Source: DATHRK01 sp035513295 (GTDB taxonomy: Bacteria > Gemmatimonadota > Gemmatimonadetes > Longimicrobiales > RSA9). From it: a stretch of DNA of 64,000 nt. The stretch spans positions 1 through 64,000 of the forward strand of contig DATKCH010000001.1 of the NCBI GenBank assembly GCA_035513295.1. Direction: 5' to 3'. The notes under the pieces were generated by a model that was not told where the DNA came from, did not search any database, and saw only the letters and a list, made by a program, of their open reading frames with translations. The position numbers were made by a program, and so were the translations under genes. Positions 43,755 through 53,017 of the stretch are shown in pieces (the stretch's first letter is position 1; each line of letters begins with the position of its first letter).

Positions 43755-44516
43755 TTAGCTTCCTTGGATTCCCGCGGGTCGGGCATACCGGACGTAGCCG
43801 TACAGGACCACCGCGACCGCGGTGGCCAGATTGAGGCTGGACACGCCGGGCCGCATCGGGATGCCGACCTCGAGGTCGGCGGACGCATGGAGATCGCGCC
43901 CGAGACCCGCGCGCTCGGCTCCGAAGAGCAGGACCGCGTCGCGCGGCAGGAGCGCCCTCGCGGGCGGCGCGCCCGGCACCACCGCGACCACAGGGCGCTT
44001 ACCCGCCAGGTCCTCCAGCGACGCCCGCCCCGCCGCGGCAGCGGCGACGGCGAACTGGAGGCCGGCGCCGCCGCGCAACGCGGCGGGGTGCCATGGGTCG
44101 GCGCCTTCGAGGCAGATCACGCCGCCGGCACCGGCCGCGGCCGCGACGCGCACCACCGCGCCCACGTTGCCGTGGTGCGTGGGCCGGTCGAGGACGACGA
44201 TCGGAGCGTCAGCGGCGGGCGTCAGCGGCGGCGCGGGCCGGCGAGCGAGGGCCAGGACCGGCGACGGGGGGCGGGGCGCGGCCGCCCGGAACGTCCGCTC
44301 GTCCACCTCCGCCATGGGGACGCTTAGCAGCGCGTCCTCGATGTCCGGGGCGAGCCGGCGCGCGAGTTCGATCACCTCCCCCCTTTCGACGCAGATCGCC
44401 TCGACGATGTCTCCGCCGAACCGCAGCGCGTGCTTGAGCGGGTGGAAGCCCTCGAGAATCGCCAGCGAGGAATCGCGCCGCGCGGCGCGGAAGCGCTCCG
44501 CCGTGCGCCCGGTCAA
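43755..44516 (-). CDS. SpoU/TrmH-family RNA methyltransferase
   Basis: 253 aa from TTG at 44516, whose TTGA overlaps the stop of the DMT transporter. The C-terminal half carries the SpoU signature: N-V-G-A-V-V-R-V-A-A-A-A-G-A-G (motif 1), L-L-F-G-A-E-R-A-G-L (motif 2) and P-M-R-P-G-V-S-S-L-N-L-A-T-A-V-A (motif 3, knot). The N-terminal part (about 1-85) is a substrate-binding domain. It 2'-O-methylates ribose in tRNA or rRNA; the target is not known. Convergent with the large secreted protein, 5 bases between stops. Confidence 0.85.
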   Translation of the reverse strand: MTGRTAERFRAARRDSSLAILEGFHPLKHALRFGGDIVEAICVERGEVIELARRLAPDIEDALLSVPMAEVDERTFRAAAPRPPSPVLALARRPAPPLTPAADAPIVVLDRPTHHGNVGAVVRVAAAAGAGGVICLEGADPWHPAALRGGAGLQFAVAAAAAGRASLEDLAGKRPVVAVVPGAPPARALLPRDAVLLFGAERAGLGRDLHASADLEVGIPMRPGVSSLNLATAVAVVLYGYVRYARPAGIQGS

Positions 44517-45409
44517 CCGGCGACCGTGACCAGGGCGAAACCGGCGAGCATGATCGCCGCCCCCAGCGCGCGCCTGCGGGTGCCCGATTCGCGGAAATAC
44601 ACGCCTCCCGCCAGCACCGCGAAGAACACGCTGGTGCGCTTCACGGCTATGACGTAGGCGGCCGCGGTCATGGTGATCGCGGTCATCTGCGCGGCCAGGG
44701 CCACCGCGGTTACGACCGCCGCGCCCGCCAGGTCGCCGCGTGGCAGCGCGACCGCTCCGGCCGCGGGGCCCGCCGCGTCGTCGCGCGCGCGCCGTCGGGC
44801 GCGCAGGAGCGCCGCGGGAGCGACAGCCGCCGCGACGAATACGTTGAGCGCGGCCGCCCAAGTGAACGCCCCCGAAGCGCGCACCCCCACCTTGTCCACG
44901 ACGGCCGACACGCTGAAGATCACCGCAACGATCAGCATTTCGCGCGCTCCGCGGTCCGACAGCAGCGCACGGTACGGTGCGAAGACGCCGACGCCCTCGG
45001 GCTCCGAGAGCAGGTACGCGCCCGCGACGATCACGACCACGCCGGCGATCCCCATGGGCGACGCGTACTCTCCGATCAGGAGCGGCGCGGTGGCCAGCAT
45101 GAAGAGCGGCGTGAGGCTCTTGAGGGGCGCTACCAGGGACAGGTCCGAACGGTGCACGGCGCGCGCGATGAGCAGGGCCGCCGCGGCGTTGATCACCCCC
45201 GACACGAGCAGGGCGCTCCAGAAGCCCGGCGCCGGAGCCTCCCCCGCACGGAGCGCGAGCGGCAGGAGCAGCGCCCCGGCGCCGGCCGCCGCCCAGAACA
45301 CGACCACGTACTCGTCGGCGGCCCGCCGCGCACGCTTGACCAGGATTTCCCGGGCCGCCGTGCCCAGAGCCGCGACCAGAGCGAAGATCAGCCACACGGC
45401 GCCCAACAT
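44513..45409 (-). CDS. DMT-family (EamA-like) transporter
   Basis: 298 aa from the ATG at 45409, which begins the first TM helix. About ten TM helices in two EamA repeats, with the usual ends A-L-V-A-A-L-G-T-A-A-R-E in repeat 1 and L-A-G-G-V-Y-F-R-E-S-G-T-R-R-R-A-L-G-A-A in repeat 2. These carry small metabolites out of the cell; the substrate is unknown. The next gene (RNA methyltransferase) overlaps its stop by TTGA. It diverges from the SpeY-like gene, 88 bases apart. Confidence 0.82.
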   Translation of the reverse strand: MLGAVWLIFALVAALGTAAREILVKRARRAADEYVVVFWAAAGAGALLLPLALRAGEAPAPGFWSALLVSGVINAAAALLIARAVHRSDLSLVAPLKSLTPLFMLATAPLLIGEYASPMGIAGVVVIVAGAYLLSEPEGVGVFAPYRALLSDRGAREMLIVAVIFSVSAVVDKVGVRASGAFTWAAALNVFVAAAVAPAALLRARRRARDDAAGPAAGAVALPRGDLAGAAVVTAVALAAQMTAITMTAAAYVIAVKRTSVFFAVLAGGVYFRESGTRRRALGAAIMLAGFALVTVAG

Positions 45410-45497
45410 GGGCGGCGAGGGCCGGGCGCGGTAGCAGCGGGTCGTATCGCCGGGTAGGTTACGCGCCCTGCAACCACGTACGCTCTCCGGGACGACC

Positions 45498-46490
45498 ATG
45501 GACGAACAGCACACCGACGGGGGCCCAGTCAGCCGGTTCCTGCGCCACCACTTCCGGCACTTCAACGCCGCCGCCCTGGTGGACGCCGCCTCCGGCTATC
45601 GCGCGCATCTGGACGGCGGCGGGCGGATGCTCGTTACGCTGGCGGGCGCGATGAGCACGGCCGAGCTCGGCCTGTCGCTCGCCGAGATGATCCGGCGCGG
45701 AAAGGTGCACGCGATCTCCTGCACCGGGGCCAACCTCGAGGAGGACGTCTTCAACCTAGTCGCGCACGACCACTACGAGCGCGTGCCCCACTACCGCGAC
45801 CTGACCCCCGCGGATGAGAAGGCGCTGCTCGATCGGCACCTGAACCGCGTCACCGATACCTGCATTCCCGAGGAGGAGGCGATGCGCCGGCTCGAGCGGG
45901 CGGTGCTGCGCGTGTGGGCGGACGCGGAGGAGACGGGCGACCGCCTGTTTCCGCACGAGGCGCTCTACCGGCTCATCGCCTCCGGCGCGCTCGAGGAGCA
46001 CTACCAGATCGATCCCGTCGACAGCTGGATCGTGGCCGCCGCGGAACGCGACCTGCCGATGTTCGTGCCCGGCTGGGAGGACTCCACGCTGGGCAACATC
46101 TACTCGGCGCACCTGATCGGCGGCACCCTGGGGGATCCGCACACGATGCGCGGCGGGATCGAGTACATGCTGCGGCTCGCCGAGTGGTACACGGACACGT
46201 CGGCCGAGTCCTCGATCGGGTTCTTCCAGATCGGCGGAGGCATCGCGGGCGACTTCCCGATCTGCGTCGTGCCGATGCTCCACCAGGATCTGCGCAGGAG
46301 GGACGTCCCGTTGTGGGGCTACTTCTGCCAGATCTCCGAGGCGACCATGAGCTACGGCGGCTACTCCGGGGCCGTGCCGAACGAGAAGATCACGTGGGGG
46401 AAGCTCGGCGTGGACACGCCCAAGCACATCATCGAATCCGACGCGTCCATCGTCGCTCCCCTCATCTTCGCGCTGGTCCTCGACTGGTGA
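45498..46490 (+). CDS. SpeY-like deoxyhypusine-synthase family protein (homospermidine synthase-like)
   Basis: 330 aa. DHS fold: T-L-A-G-A-M-S-T-A-E-L-G-L, C-T-G-A-N-L-E-E-D, G-G-G at 246-248, and the catalytic K302 in I-T-W-G-K-L-G, matching the active-site lysine of human DHS. The His of the human GGG-VVKHH motif is absent (I-A-G-D-F). Bacteria lack the DHS target eIF5A; cyanobacterial relatives (SpeY) make homospermidine. Bacterial DHS-like proteins have also been tied to other polyamines, so the exact product is open. SpeA lies 2 kb downstream on the other strand, with an ABC gene between. Confidence 0.75.
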   Translation: MDEQHTDGGPVSRFLRHHFRHFNAAALVDAASGYRAHLDGGGRMLVTLAGAMSTAELGLSLAEMIRRGKVHAISCTGANLEEDVFNLVAHDHYERVPHYRDLTPADEKALLDRHLNRVTDTCIPEEEAMRRLERAVLRVWADAEETGDRLFPHEALYRLIASGALEEHYQIDPVDSWIVAAAERDLPMFVPGWEDSTLGNIYSAHLIGGTLGDPHTMRGGIEYMLRLAEWYTDTSAESSIGFFQIGGGIAGDFPICVVPMLHQDLRRRDVPLWGYFCQISEATMSYGGYSGAVPNEKITWGKLGVDTPKHIIESDASIVAPLIFALVLDW

Positions 46491-46578
46491 GGGGAGGCGC
46501 CGAAGGAGGGACGCGTCCGCTCCACCCGCGGACTCTCTGCGGGCCGTTTGGCGCGGCGTCCCCTGGGCGAGGCCGCGC

Positions 46579-48471
46579 GTGGTGAGGCTCGCCGGGGGAG
46601 GGGGGTTCGGGAGAGACGGGTTCGGAGGTGGCGGGCGGTACGGCTCCACCGGCCGCCGTTCGGGCGCCGATCCGGACGCGCCGCTCACCCCCAGCCCCGA
46701 CGCTCACGTGTTGCGCGACCTCTGGGCGCTGCTCTCGCCCTACCGCTGGAAGGTCTTCGGGCTGTCCGCCCTGATCAGCTTCTCCGCCGCGCTCGGGACG
46801 CTCGCACCCCAGTTCATACGCTACGGCTTCGATACCGTCATCCCAAGTGGCGCGGCGCGGCAGTTCGCGCTGCTCGCCGTCGCCTTCGCGCTGTACTACC
46901 TCGTGCGCGCGCTGGTCGGATACGCCGGCATGTACTTCAGCTTCGCGTTCACGCAGCGCATCATCAGCGACATCCGGATGCGCGCGTACCGGCGCCTGCT
47001 GGCGATGCCGATCGTGCGCTTCACCGAGGAGCGGTCCGGCGTCCTCACGTCGCGCGTCGTGTCGGACGTGAACGCGCTGGAGGGGATGATCCAGGCCGGA
47101 GCGACCCGGCTGGCGGGTCAGCTCGTGAGCATACTGGTGGTCGACGTCCTCCTGGTGGCGATGAACTGGCGCCTGGCGCTGGTGAACCTCGTGGTGGCGC
47201 CGGCGCTCGCCTACATCACGCGCCACTACCAGGCGCCGTTGCGGGAGGCCGCGCGCGGGGTCCGCCGCCGGGTCGGCGAGATGACCGCGGTGGCGACCGA
47301 AGCGATCGCCAACATCCAGGTCGTGAAGGGCTTCGCCAACGAACCCCTGGAAGCGGGCAGGTTCGACGAGGAGAACGAGACCTACGTCGCCCTCAACCTC
47401 TCACGCCGGCGCGAGGTCGGCATGATGGAGGCGCTCATCACGCTCACCGCCGAGTACGGCATGGGCGCCGTCCTGCTGTTCGGCGGCTGGCTCGTCGTGG
47501 CGGGGTCGCTCACGATCGGCGAGCTGACCGCCTTCCTCCTGTACCAGCGCATGCTGCAGGGACCCGTCATGTCCGTCATGCTCTTCAACAATCAGTTGCA
47601 GGCGGGCATGGCGGCGCTGGAGCGCGTGTCCGCGCTGCTGGACGCGAAACCGGAGAGCGAGGGCGACATCGCCGCCGTGGAGGGTGGGGACCTGGAGTTC
47701 GAGGACGTGGAGTTCCGCTACCCGGGCACGGACGCCGCCGCCTTGCGAAGCGTCTCCTTCACCGTGCCCGAGGGTGGGACGGTGGCCTTCGTGGGCCCGT
47801 CCGGCTCGGGCAAGACCACCCTGACCCGCCTCATCTCCCGTCTGTACGATCCCGACGAGGGCGAGATCCGCCTGGGCGGCAGGGACGTCCGTGACTACCG
47901 CCTGGACGCGCTTCGCAACGCCGTGGCGATCGTCCCCCAGGAGCCGACGCTGTTTTCGGGCAGCGTGCGCGACAACGTGCGCTATGCGCGCCCCGACGCC
48001 AGCGACGCGGACGTCGAGGCCGCGGCTGAGCTGGCCAACTCCACCGGCTTCATCGCCGACCTGCCCGACGGCTGGGACACGCCGATAGGCGAGCGCGGAG
48101 TCAAGCTCTCCGGAGGCCAGAAGCAGCGCGTCGCGATCGCCCGGGCGATCCTCCGGCACGCGCGCCTGCTCATCCTCGACGAGGCCACCGCGAGCCTGGA
48201 CAGCGAGTCCGAGGCGCTGATCCAGGACGCGCTGGAAGGGCTGTTCGCGCGCCGAACGGGGGTCACGACGCTCGTCATAGCTCACCGGCTGTCGACCATC
48301 CGGGGGGCCGATCGGATCTACGTCCTGGACGCGGGCCGGGTGGTCGAGGAGGGGTCGCACGACGACCTCATCGCCGTCCGCGGCCTGTACGCGCGCCTGC
48401 ACGATCTGCAGCACGCTCCGGTGCCCGGCGCGCCACCGGCGACCCGGCTCGTGGACGGCGTGTCACAGTAG
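46579..48471 (+). CDS. ABC half-transporter between speY-like and speA genes
   Basis: 630 aa from GTG at 46579, with a second GTG 3 bases on. Six TM segments (about 55-370), then ATPase: Walker A G-P-S-G-S-G-K-T-T, L-S-G-G-Q-K-Q-R, L-L-I-L-D-E-A-T-A-S-L-D, I-A-H-R-L-S-T. The first 40 residues are Gly-rich and unusual for the family. MsbA/lipid exporters look alike, so substrate is open; the location between two polyamine genes suggests but does not prove a polyamine link. Convergent with speA. Confidence 0.85.
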   Translation: MVRLAGGGGFGRDGFGGGGRYGSTGRRSGADPDAPLTPSPDAHVLRDLWALLSPYRWKVFGLSALISFSAALGTLAPQFIRYGFDTVIPSGAARQFALLAVAFALYYLVRALVGYAGMYFSFAFTQRIISDIRMRAYRRLLAMPIVRFTEERSGVLTSRVVSDVNALEGMIQAGATRLAGQLVSILVVDVLLVAMNWRLALVNLVVAPALAYITRHYQAPLREAARGVRRRVGEMTAVATEAIANIQVVKGFANEPLEAGRFDEENETYVALNLSRRREVGMMEALITLTAEYGMGAVLLFGGWLVVAGSLTIGELTAFLLYQRMLQGPVMSVMLFNNQLQAGMAALERVSALLDAKPESEGDIAAVEGGDLEFEDVEFRYPGTDAAALRSVSFTVPEGGTVAFVGPSGSGKTTLTRLISRLYDPDEGEIRLGGRDVRDYRLDALRNAVAIVPQEPTLFSGSVRDNVRYARPDASDADVEAAAELANSTGFIADLPDGWDTPIGERGVKLSGGQKQRVAIARAILRHARLLILDEATASLDSESEALIQDALEGLFARRTGVTTLVIAHRLSTIRGADRIYVLDAGRVVEEGSHDDLIAVRGLYARLHDLQHAPVPGAPPATRLVDGVSQ

Positions 48472-48500
48472 GGGAGCCCTCCCGGGTCAGCGCCCCTGGC

Positions 48501-50381
48501 TCAGCCCAGGCGTCCGGTCAGGTAGGTGTACCCGGCCAGTCCGGCGATGTAGTCGGCGATGAACCCGTTCGCCTCGTTCTTCTCGAGATCGGCGTTCTTG
48601 ACCTTGCGGCGGAACGTGGCGACGAGCTCAGAGGAGTCGAACGCGACGTAGCGCAGCACCTCGGTCATCGTGTCTCCGCGCACCACGTCCTCCACCTCGT
48701 AGTCGTCGCCCACCACGCGCACGTGCACGGAATCGGTGTCTCCGAACAGGTTGTGAAGGTCGCCCAGGATCTCCTGATACGCCCCGGCCAGGAAGATCCC
48801 CAGCACGTACGGCGCGTCCGTCGTGTCGTGGAGCGGCAGCCCGTCCCCGCTCTCACCGATGAACGCATCGATCTTGCCGTCGCTGTCGCACGTCACGTCC
48901 TGGAGCGTGCCGCGCCGCGTCGGCTCCTCATCGAGGCGATGGATCGGCACGATCGGAAAGAGCTGGTCGATGGCCCAGGAGTCCGGCAGCGACTGGAACA
49001 GCGAGAAATTGCAGAAGTAGCGGTCGGTCAGGATCGCCTCGAGCCGCGGCAGGATGTCCTCGTAGTCGTCCGGGCTGCGGCGCGCGCGCGCCGCCAGGGC
49101 CTGGACCGCCACGCGGAAATGCCGTTCGGCGAGCGCGCGCAGCTCCAGGGATATCACGCCCGCGCTGAAAAGCGACTGCAGCTGCTCCTTGGCGAACAGC
49201 GCGTCGTGATAGACCTCTCGGACGCCGCGCCTGTCGATTTCGCCGGCCGCCTCCGCGAGGTCGAACACCTGGCGCGGCGCGTCCTCGGGCGGAGGCGCCG
49301 GGCTCTCGGCGGAGTAGCTCTCCCGGTCGATCACGTTGACGAGCAGCAGCGCGTGGTGCGCCGTGAGCGCCCGGCCAGACTCGGAGATGAGGTCGGGCAT
49401 GGGCACCTCCTCCGCGCGGCACGTCTCCGCGAGCACGTACACGACGTCGTTGGCGTACTCCTGGAGGGAGTAGTTGACGCTGGCCGGCGCCGTCGACCGT
49501 GAGCCGTCGTAATCCACGCCCAGGCCGCCGCCCACATCCACGATGTCGATGGGAATGCCGAGCCGGCGCAGCTCCACGTAGAAGCGTGCCACCTCGCCCA
49601 TCGCCTGCTTGATGTTGCGGATGTCGGGGATCTGGGACCCGAGGTGGAAGTGGATCATGCGCAGGGCCTCCACGCAGCCCGCGTCGCGGAAGCGCGCCAC
49701 CACCTGCATGAGTTCGGGGGAGCCGAGGCCGAACTTGCTTCGGTCGCCGGCGGACAGGGACCAACGGCCGGCACCCTCGGTGGCGAGCTTGATGCGGACG
49801 CCGGCGGTCGGCTCCACGCCCATCTCGTCGGCCACGGCCAGAAGCGTATCGGCCTCCTTGACCTTCTCGAGGACGACCAGGACCTGGTGGCCCAGGCGCT
49901 GCCCCATCAGGGCGAGTCGGATGTACTCCTCGTCCTTGTAGCCGTTGCAGACGATCAGGTGACCGGTGCGCTCGGTCAGCGCCAGCACGGCGAGGAGCTC
50001 CGGCTTGCTCCCCACTTCCAGACCGACGCCGTGCGCGTCGCCCGCGGCGACGATTTCCTGGACCACGCGCCGCTGCTGATTGACCTTGACAGGGTAAACG
50101 GGCGTATAGCCGCCCTCGTAGCCGAAGTCGTTCCTGGCGGTCTCGAATCGGTCCGTGAGCGCGGCGATCCGCTCTTTCAGGATATCGGGGAAGCGCAGCA
50201 GCAGAGGGAGCCGCACGCCCTGCCCCGACAGGTCGGTCGCGAGCTCGAAGAGGTCGATGGCGACGGCCGGGTCCCTCGTGGGATGCACGATCACGTGCCC
50301 GGCCTCGTTCACCCCGAAAAAACCCGCGCCCCACCCTTCCACGTTGTAAAGCTCGAGCGCGTCGCGCGTGGTCCAGGACAT
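48501..50381 (-). CDS. speA: Biosynthetic arginine decarboxylase SpeA
   Basis: 626 aa (E. coli SpeA is 658). PLP lysine K99 in Y-P-V-K-V-N-Q, then H-F-H-L-G-S-Q-I, G-G-G-L-G-V-D-Y-D-G-S, E-S-G-R-A-L-T-A-H-H and the catalytic Cys in C-D-S-D-G-K-I-D. It converts arginine to agmatine, the first step to putrescine and spermidine-type polyamines. Signature residues are all present, so it should be active. It faces the SpeY-like and ABC genes, suggesting a shared polyamine locus. Confidence 0.92.
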   Translation of the reverse strand: MSWTTRDALELYNVEGWGAGFFGVNEAGHVIVHPTRDPAVAIDLFELATDLSGQGVRLPLLLRFPDILKERIAALTDRFETARNDFGYEGGYTPVYPVKVNQQRRVVQEIVAAGDAHGVGLEVGSKPELLAVLALTERTGHLIVCNGYKDEEYIRLALMGQRLGHQVLVVLEKVKEADTLLAVADEMGVEPTAGVRIKLATEGAGRWSLSAGDRSKFGLGSPELMQVVARFRDAGCVEALRMIHFHLGSQIPDIRNIKQAMGEVARFYVELRRLGIPIDIVDVGGGLGVDYDGSRSTAPASVNYSLQEYANDVVYVLAETCRAEEVPMPDLISESGRALTAHHALLLVNVIDRESYSAESPAPPPEDAPRQVFDLAEAAGEIDRRGVREVYHDALFAKEQLQSLFSAGVISLELRALAERHFRVAVQALAARARRSPDDYEDILPRLEAILTDRYFCNFSLFQSLPDSWAIDQLFPIVPIHRLDEEPTRRGTLQDVTCDSDGKIDAFIGESGDGLPLHDTTDAPYVLGIFLAGAYQEILGDLHNLFGDTDSVHVRVVGDDYEVEDVVRGDTMTEVLRYVAFDSSELVATFRRKVKNADLEKNEANGFIADYIAGLAGYTYLTGRLG

Positions 50382-50528
50382 GTCGTCTCGTGGCTGCTGT
50401 ATCCGGGCCCCGCGGGGCGTCGGCAAGGCCGCGTAAGCTGCTGCCGCGCGCCCGAACGGGAAAGGGGGCCCGCCGAGCCGATCCGGCGTCCGGGCGCGGG
50501 GACCGTCGACCGATCGTATTTTGCGCGC

Positions 50529-50969
50529 GTGGAACCTACGTCCGATGGTGTCGAACTGGGTCCGGGCGCGCGCGTGAGCCCCTCGGAGCTCTCCTTCCGC
50601 GCGACCAGATCCGGCGGGCCCGGAGGGCAGCATGTCAACACCTCCGCCACGCGCGTCGAGTTGACCTGGGACATCGCCTCGTCGCCGTCGCTGGAGGACG
50701 AGGTGCGCGCCCGGCTCCTCGACCGTCTCGCCAGCCGCCTGCACGGGGACGGCGTCCTGCGCGTCGTGGCCTCGCGGAGCCGGAGCCAACATCGCAATCG
50801 GGAGGCCGCGCTGGACAGGCTCCGCGCGCTGGTGGCGGAGGCGCTGGAGGAGAGGAAGAAGCGCCGCCGGACGCGGCCGTCCAAGGCCGCCGCGGAGCGG
50901 AGGATCGCGGCCAAGAAGCGCCGCGCGGAGCGCAAGCGCCAGCGCCGTCCGCCCGTGACCGACGACTGA
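50529..50969 (+). CDS. arfB: ArfB, alternative ribosome-rescue peptidyl-tRNA hydrolase
   Basis: 146 aa from GTG at 50529; a second GTG at 50577 is possible. The release-factor-like domain has S-G-G-P-G-G-Q-H-V-N-T-S-A-T-R-V-E-L, with the catalytic GGQ at 32-34. The C-terminal tail is strongly basic (K-K-R-R-R-T-R-P and A-K-K-R-R-A-E-R-K-R), needed to enter stalled ribosomes. This is the ArfB (YaeJ) rescue factor, acting when tmRNA fails. Divergent from speA. Confidence 0.9.
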   Translation: MEPTSDGVELGPGARVSPSELSFRATRSGGPGGQHVNTSATRVELTWDIASSPSLEDEVRARLLDRLASRLHGDGVLRVVASRSRSQHRNREAALDRLRALVAEALEERKKRRRTRPSKAAAERRIAAKKRRAERKRQRRPPVTDD

Positions 50970-50979
50970 GGGAACCATC

Positions 50980-52935
50980 ATGAATCGTGCGACGTCCATC
51001 GCCGCCGCCGCGCTTTGTCTGACCTCGTGCCTGGCCTCGTGCCGGACGGGACCGCCGCCGGCGAACGCGCGCAATGCCCCCGCGAGCCGCGCGCTTCCTC
51101 CGCCGCTGCCCGACACCACGGGGGTCGGGACGCACGTCCTGGCGATCCGCCGGGCGCCCGACGCGGGGGTCTGGGTGGGGACGTACGGCCGCGGGATCCT
51201 CACGCTCGACCCATCCGCGCGCGCGTGGCGGACGATCGAGGCCGCCGACGGGCCGCAGGCGATCTCCTGGGACTTCGTCAACGCCTTCGCGTTCCCCACC
51301 GACGGTTCGGTCTGGTACGGCACGGTCGGCAACGGGTTCGGCCGCTCCGAGGACGGCGGGCGCACGTGGTCCAACTGGGGGTTCCGCGACCTCGGGCCCG
51401 AGTGGCAGTACGTGGCGCCCGAGGGCATGGACGCCCACGGCGACACCGTGTACGTGGCGACCGCGGACGGTCTGCGCATGAGCTGGGACGCGGGCGAGAC
51501 GTGGCGGTGCGTGCAGGCGGAGGGGGCCGGCCCAGGAGGCGCGGAGGGGTATGACGACCGCTGTGCCGAGCGCATCCTCGCGCTGCCCACCGAGTACCTG
51601 CTGGCGTTGGACTTCGGATCCGACGGGACGATCTGGCTGGGGCATCTGAAGGGCATCTCCTACTCGCGGGACGGAGGACTGACCTGGCGCACTCCCGAAG
51701 GTCCCCAGGGCCTCGCGGGCGCCCGCGTCAGGGCGATACTGGCCGAGCGCGATGCGGTGTGGGCCGCGACCGAGGACGCGCTGTTCGAGGCGGAACCCGA
51801 TCGCGCCGTCTTCGACGCGATCCCGGACTCCGCCTTCGGGGGGGGCGGCGTCCCGTCGGTACGAGCGATGCTGATGGACCGCACCGTGGGCGGGCCGCGC
51901 TTTCCGGTCCTGGCGACCCACGGCGGCACCTACGAGCCGCTGCTCGCCGGTGGCGAGCTGGTCCTGCGCCACTACGGTGCCGGCAACGCGTTCGCGCTGC
52001 TGGACTGGCCGGGCGGACAGCCCACCATCGCCGGGACGGACCAGGGCATCACCGCCTCCCTTCGTGATCGGCCGCTCCTGGGGCCCGTGGATCGCGGGCG
52101 CCGATGCGCCTCGTCGGCCCGGAACCGAGGGGCGGTCGCCGGCTGCGGGACGGCCGTGGCGGAGGACCCGGCCGAGCCGCTCCACATCTGGTTCGGGCGG
52201 CCGATCGCGGACGAAGAGGGCAACCCCTATATCGACGCCACGTACCGCTACGGCTCCACCATGGGCGGCAACTTCCAGCAGCATCAGGGCGTGGAGTTCA
52301 ACAACCCGGCCGGGACGCCCGTGCGGGCGATCGGGGCAGGCATCGTCGCGTTTTCCGGGCCCGCGGAAGCGGGCGCCAACACGGTTGCGATCCTGCACGA
52401 CCGGCGCTGGGAGGACCGGCCGGTCTACTCCGTCTACTATCACAACACGAGCCTCGACGTCGCCGTCGGCGAGAAGGTACGACGCGGGCAGGTCATCGCG
52501 CGCGTCGGCAACACGGGCCGCGCGACGAACGACCACCTCCACCTCGAGGTGCACGTGACCGAGGTCGAGGACTCGGCCCTGGTGGTGAACCCGGAGGAGC
52601 GCTTTCCCCCCCATACCGTGAACCCCCAGCTCTGGATCGAGCCGCTTTCCGGCACGGGGGTCATCGCCGGCCGCGTGCTCGGCGTCGATGGCGAGCCCGC
52701 TCGCGGGGTGCGCATATACGGCGTGTCCGCTCCGTATCCGGAGGAAACGCCCCTTTCCTTCGTGGAGACCTACGAGGATCGCGCGCACCCGGACCCCGCT
52801 TACGGGGAGCACTTCGCGATCGGCGACGTCCCTGAGGGCAGCTATCGGCTGTACGCCCGGGCGGGCGGACGCGAGGTAGCCGGGGTCGTGGATGTCGAAC
52901 CGGGTCGCTTGACCTGGGTGGAGCTGCGCTTCTGA
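50980..52935 (+). CDS. Lipoprotein with beta-propeller, M23-like peptidase and carboxypeptidase-regulatory domain
   Basis: 651 aa. A lipobox near C17/C21 (L-T-S-C, L-A-S-C). Residues about 50-385 are a propeller-like repeat region of the two-component-regulator/sortilin type (D-G-S-V-W-Y-G, D-G-G-R-T-W, W-D-A-G-E-T-W, D-G-G-L-T-W). An M23-like domain follows at about 415-560, with H435-Q-G-V-E439 and H519-L-H521-L-E-V. A carboxypeptidase-regulatory-like beta domain (about 575-651) closes it. The M23 first motif is normally H-x-x-x-D; here the fifth residue is Glu, so zinc binding may be altered. The 10-base gap after arfB suggests co-transcription. Confidence 0.72.
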   Translation: MNRATSIAAAALCLTSCLASCRTGPPPANARNAPASRALPPPLPDTTGVGTHVLAIRRAPDAGVWVGTYGRGILTLDPSARAWRTIEAADGPQAISWDFVNAFAFPTDGSVWYGTVGNGFGRSEDGGRTWSNWGFRDLGPEWQYVAPEGMDAHGDTVYVATADGLRMSWDAGETWRCVQAEGAGPGGAEGYDDRCAERILALPTEYLLALDFGSDGTIWLGHLKGISYSRDGGLTWRTPEGPQGLAGARVRAILAERDAVWAATEDALFEAEPDRAVFDAIPDSAFGGGGVPSVRAMLMDRTVGGPRFPVLATHGGTYEPLLAGGELVLRHYGAGNAFALLDWPGGQPTIAGTDQGITASLRDRPLLGPVDRGRRCASSARNRGAVAGCGTAVAEDPAEPLHIWFGRPIADEEGNPYIDATYRYGSTMGGNFQQHQGVEFNNPAGTPVRAIGAGIVAFSGPAEAGANTVAILHDRRWEDRPVYSVYYHNTSLDVAVGEKVRRGQVIARVGNTGRATNDHLHLEVHVTEVEDSALVVNPEERFPPHTVNPQLWIEPLSGTGVIAGRVLGVDGEPARGVRIYGVSAPYPEETPLSFVETYEDRAHPDPAYGEHFAIGDVPEGSYRLYARAGGREVAGVVDVEPGRLTWVELRF

Positions 52936-53017
52936 GGCCCGCGCGGCGGATCGGAGCCGCCCGCCGCCCGCTGCGCGAAGCTCCGGGCATCCGCGGACCG
53001 GTGGCCGAAGCGCGCGT

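Noticed and set aside
44517..45395. N-terminal extension of the TrmH methyltransferase across the DMT transporter
   Set aside because: The extension reads as Arg/Gly-rich noise on the same strand as the transporter; the TTG at 44516 overlapping the transporter stop explains the gene.
45410..45565. Longer start for the DMT transporter
   Set aside because: The extra 52 residues are not membrane-like, and the ATG at 45409 begins the first helix.
50382..51656. Upstream extension of SpeA by 425 codons
   Set aside because: It would cover arfB and the propeller gene on the opposite strand with no recognisable domain; the SpeA start at 50381 is in the right place relative to the family.
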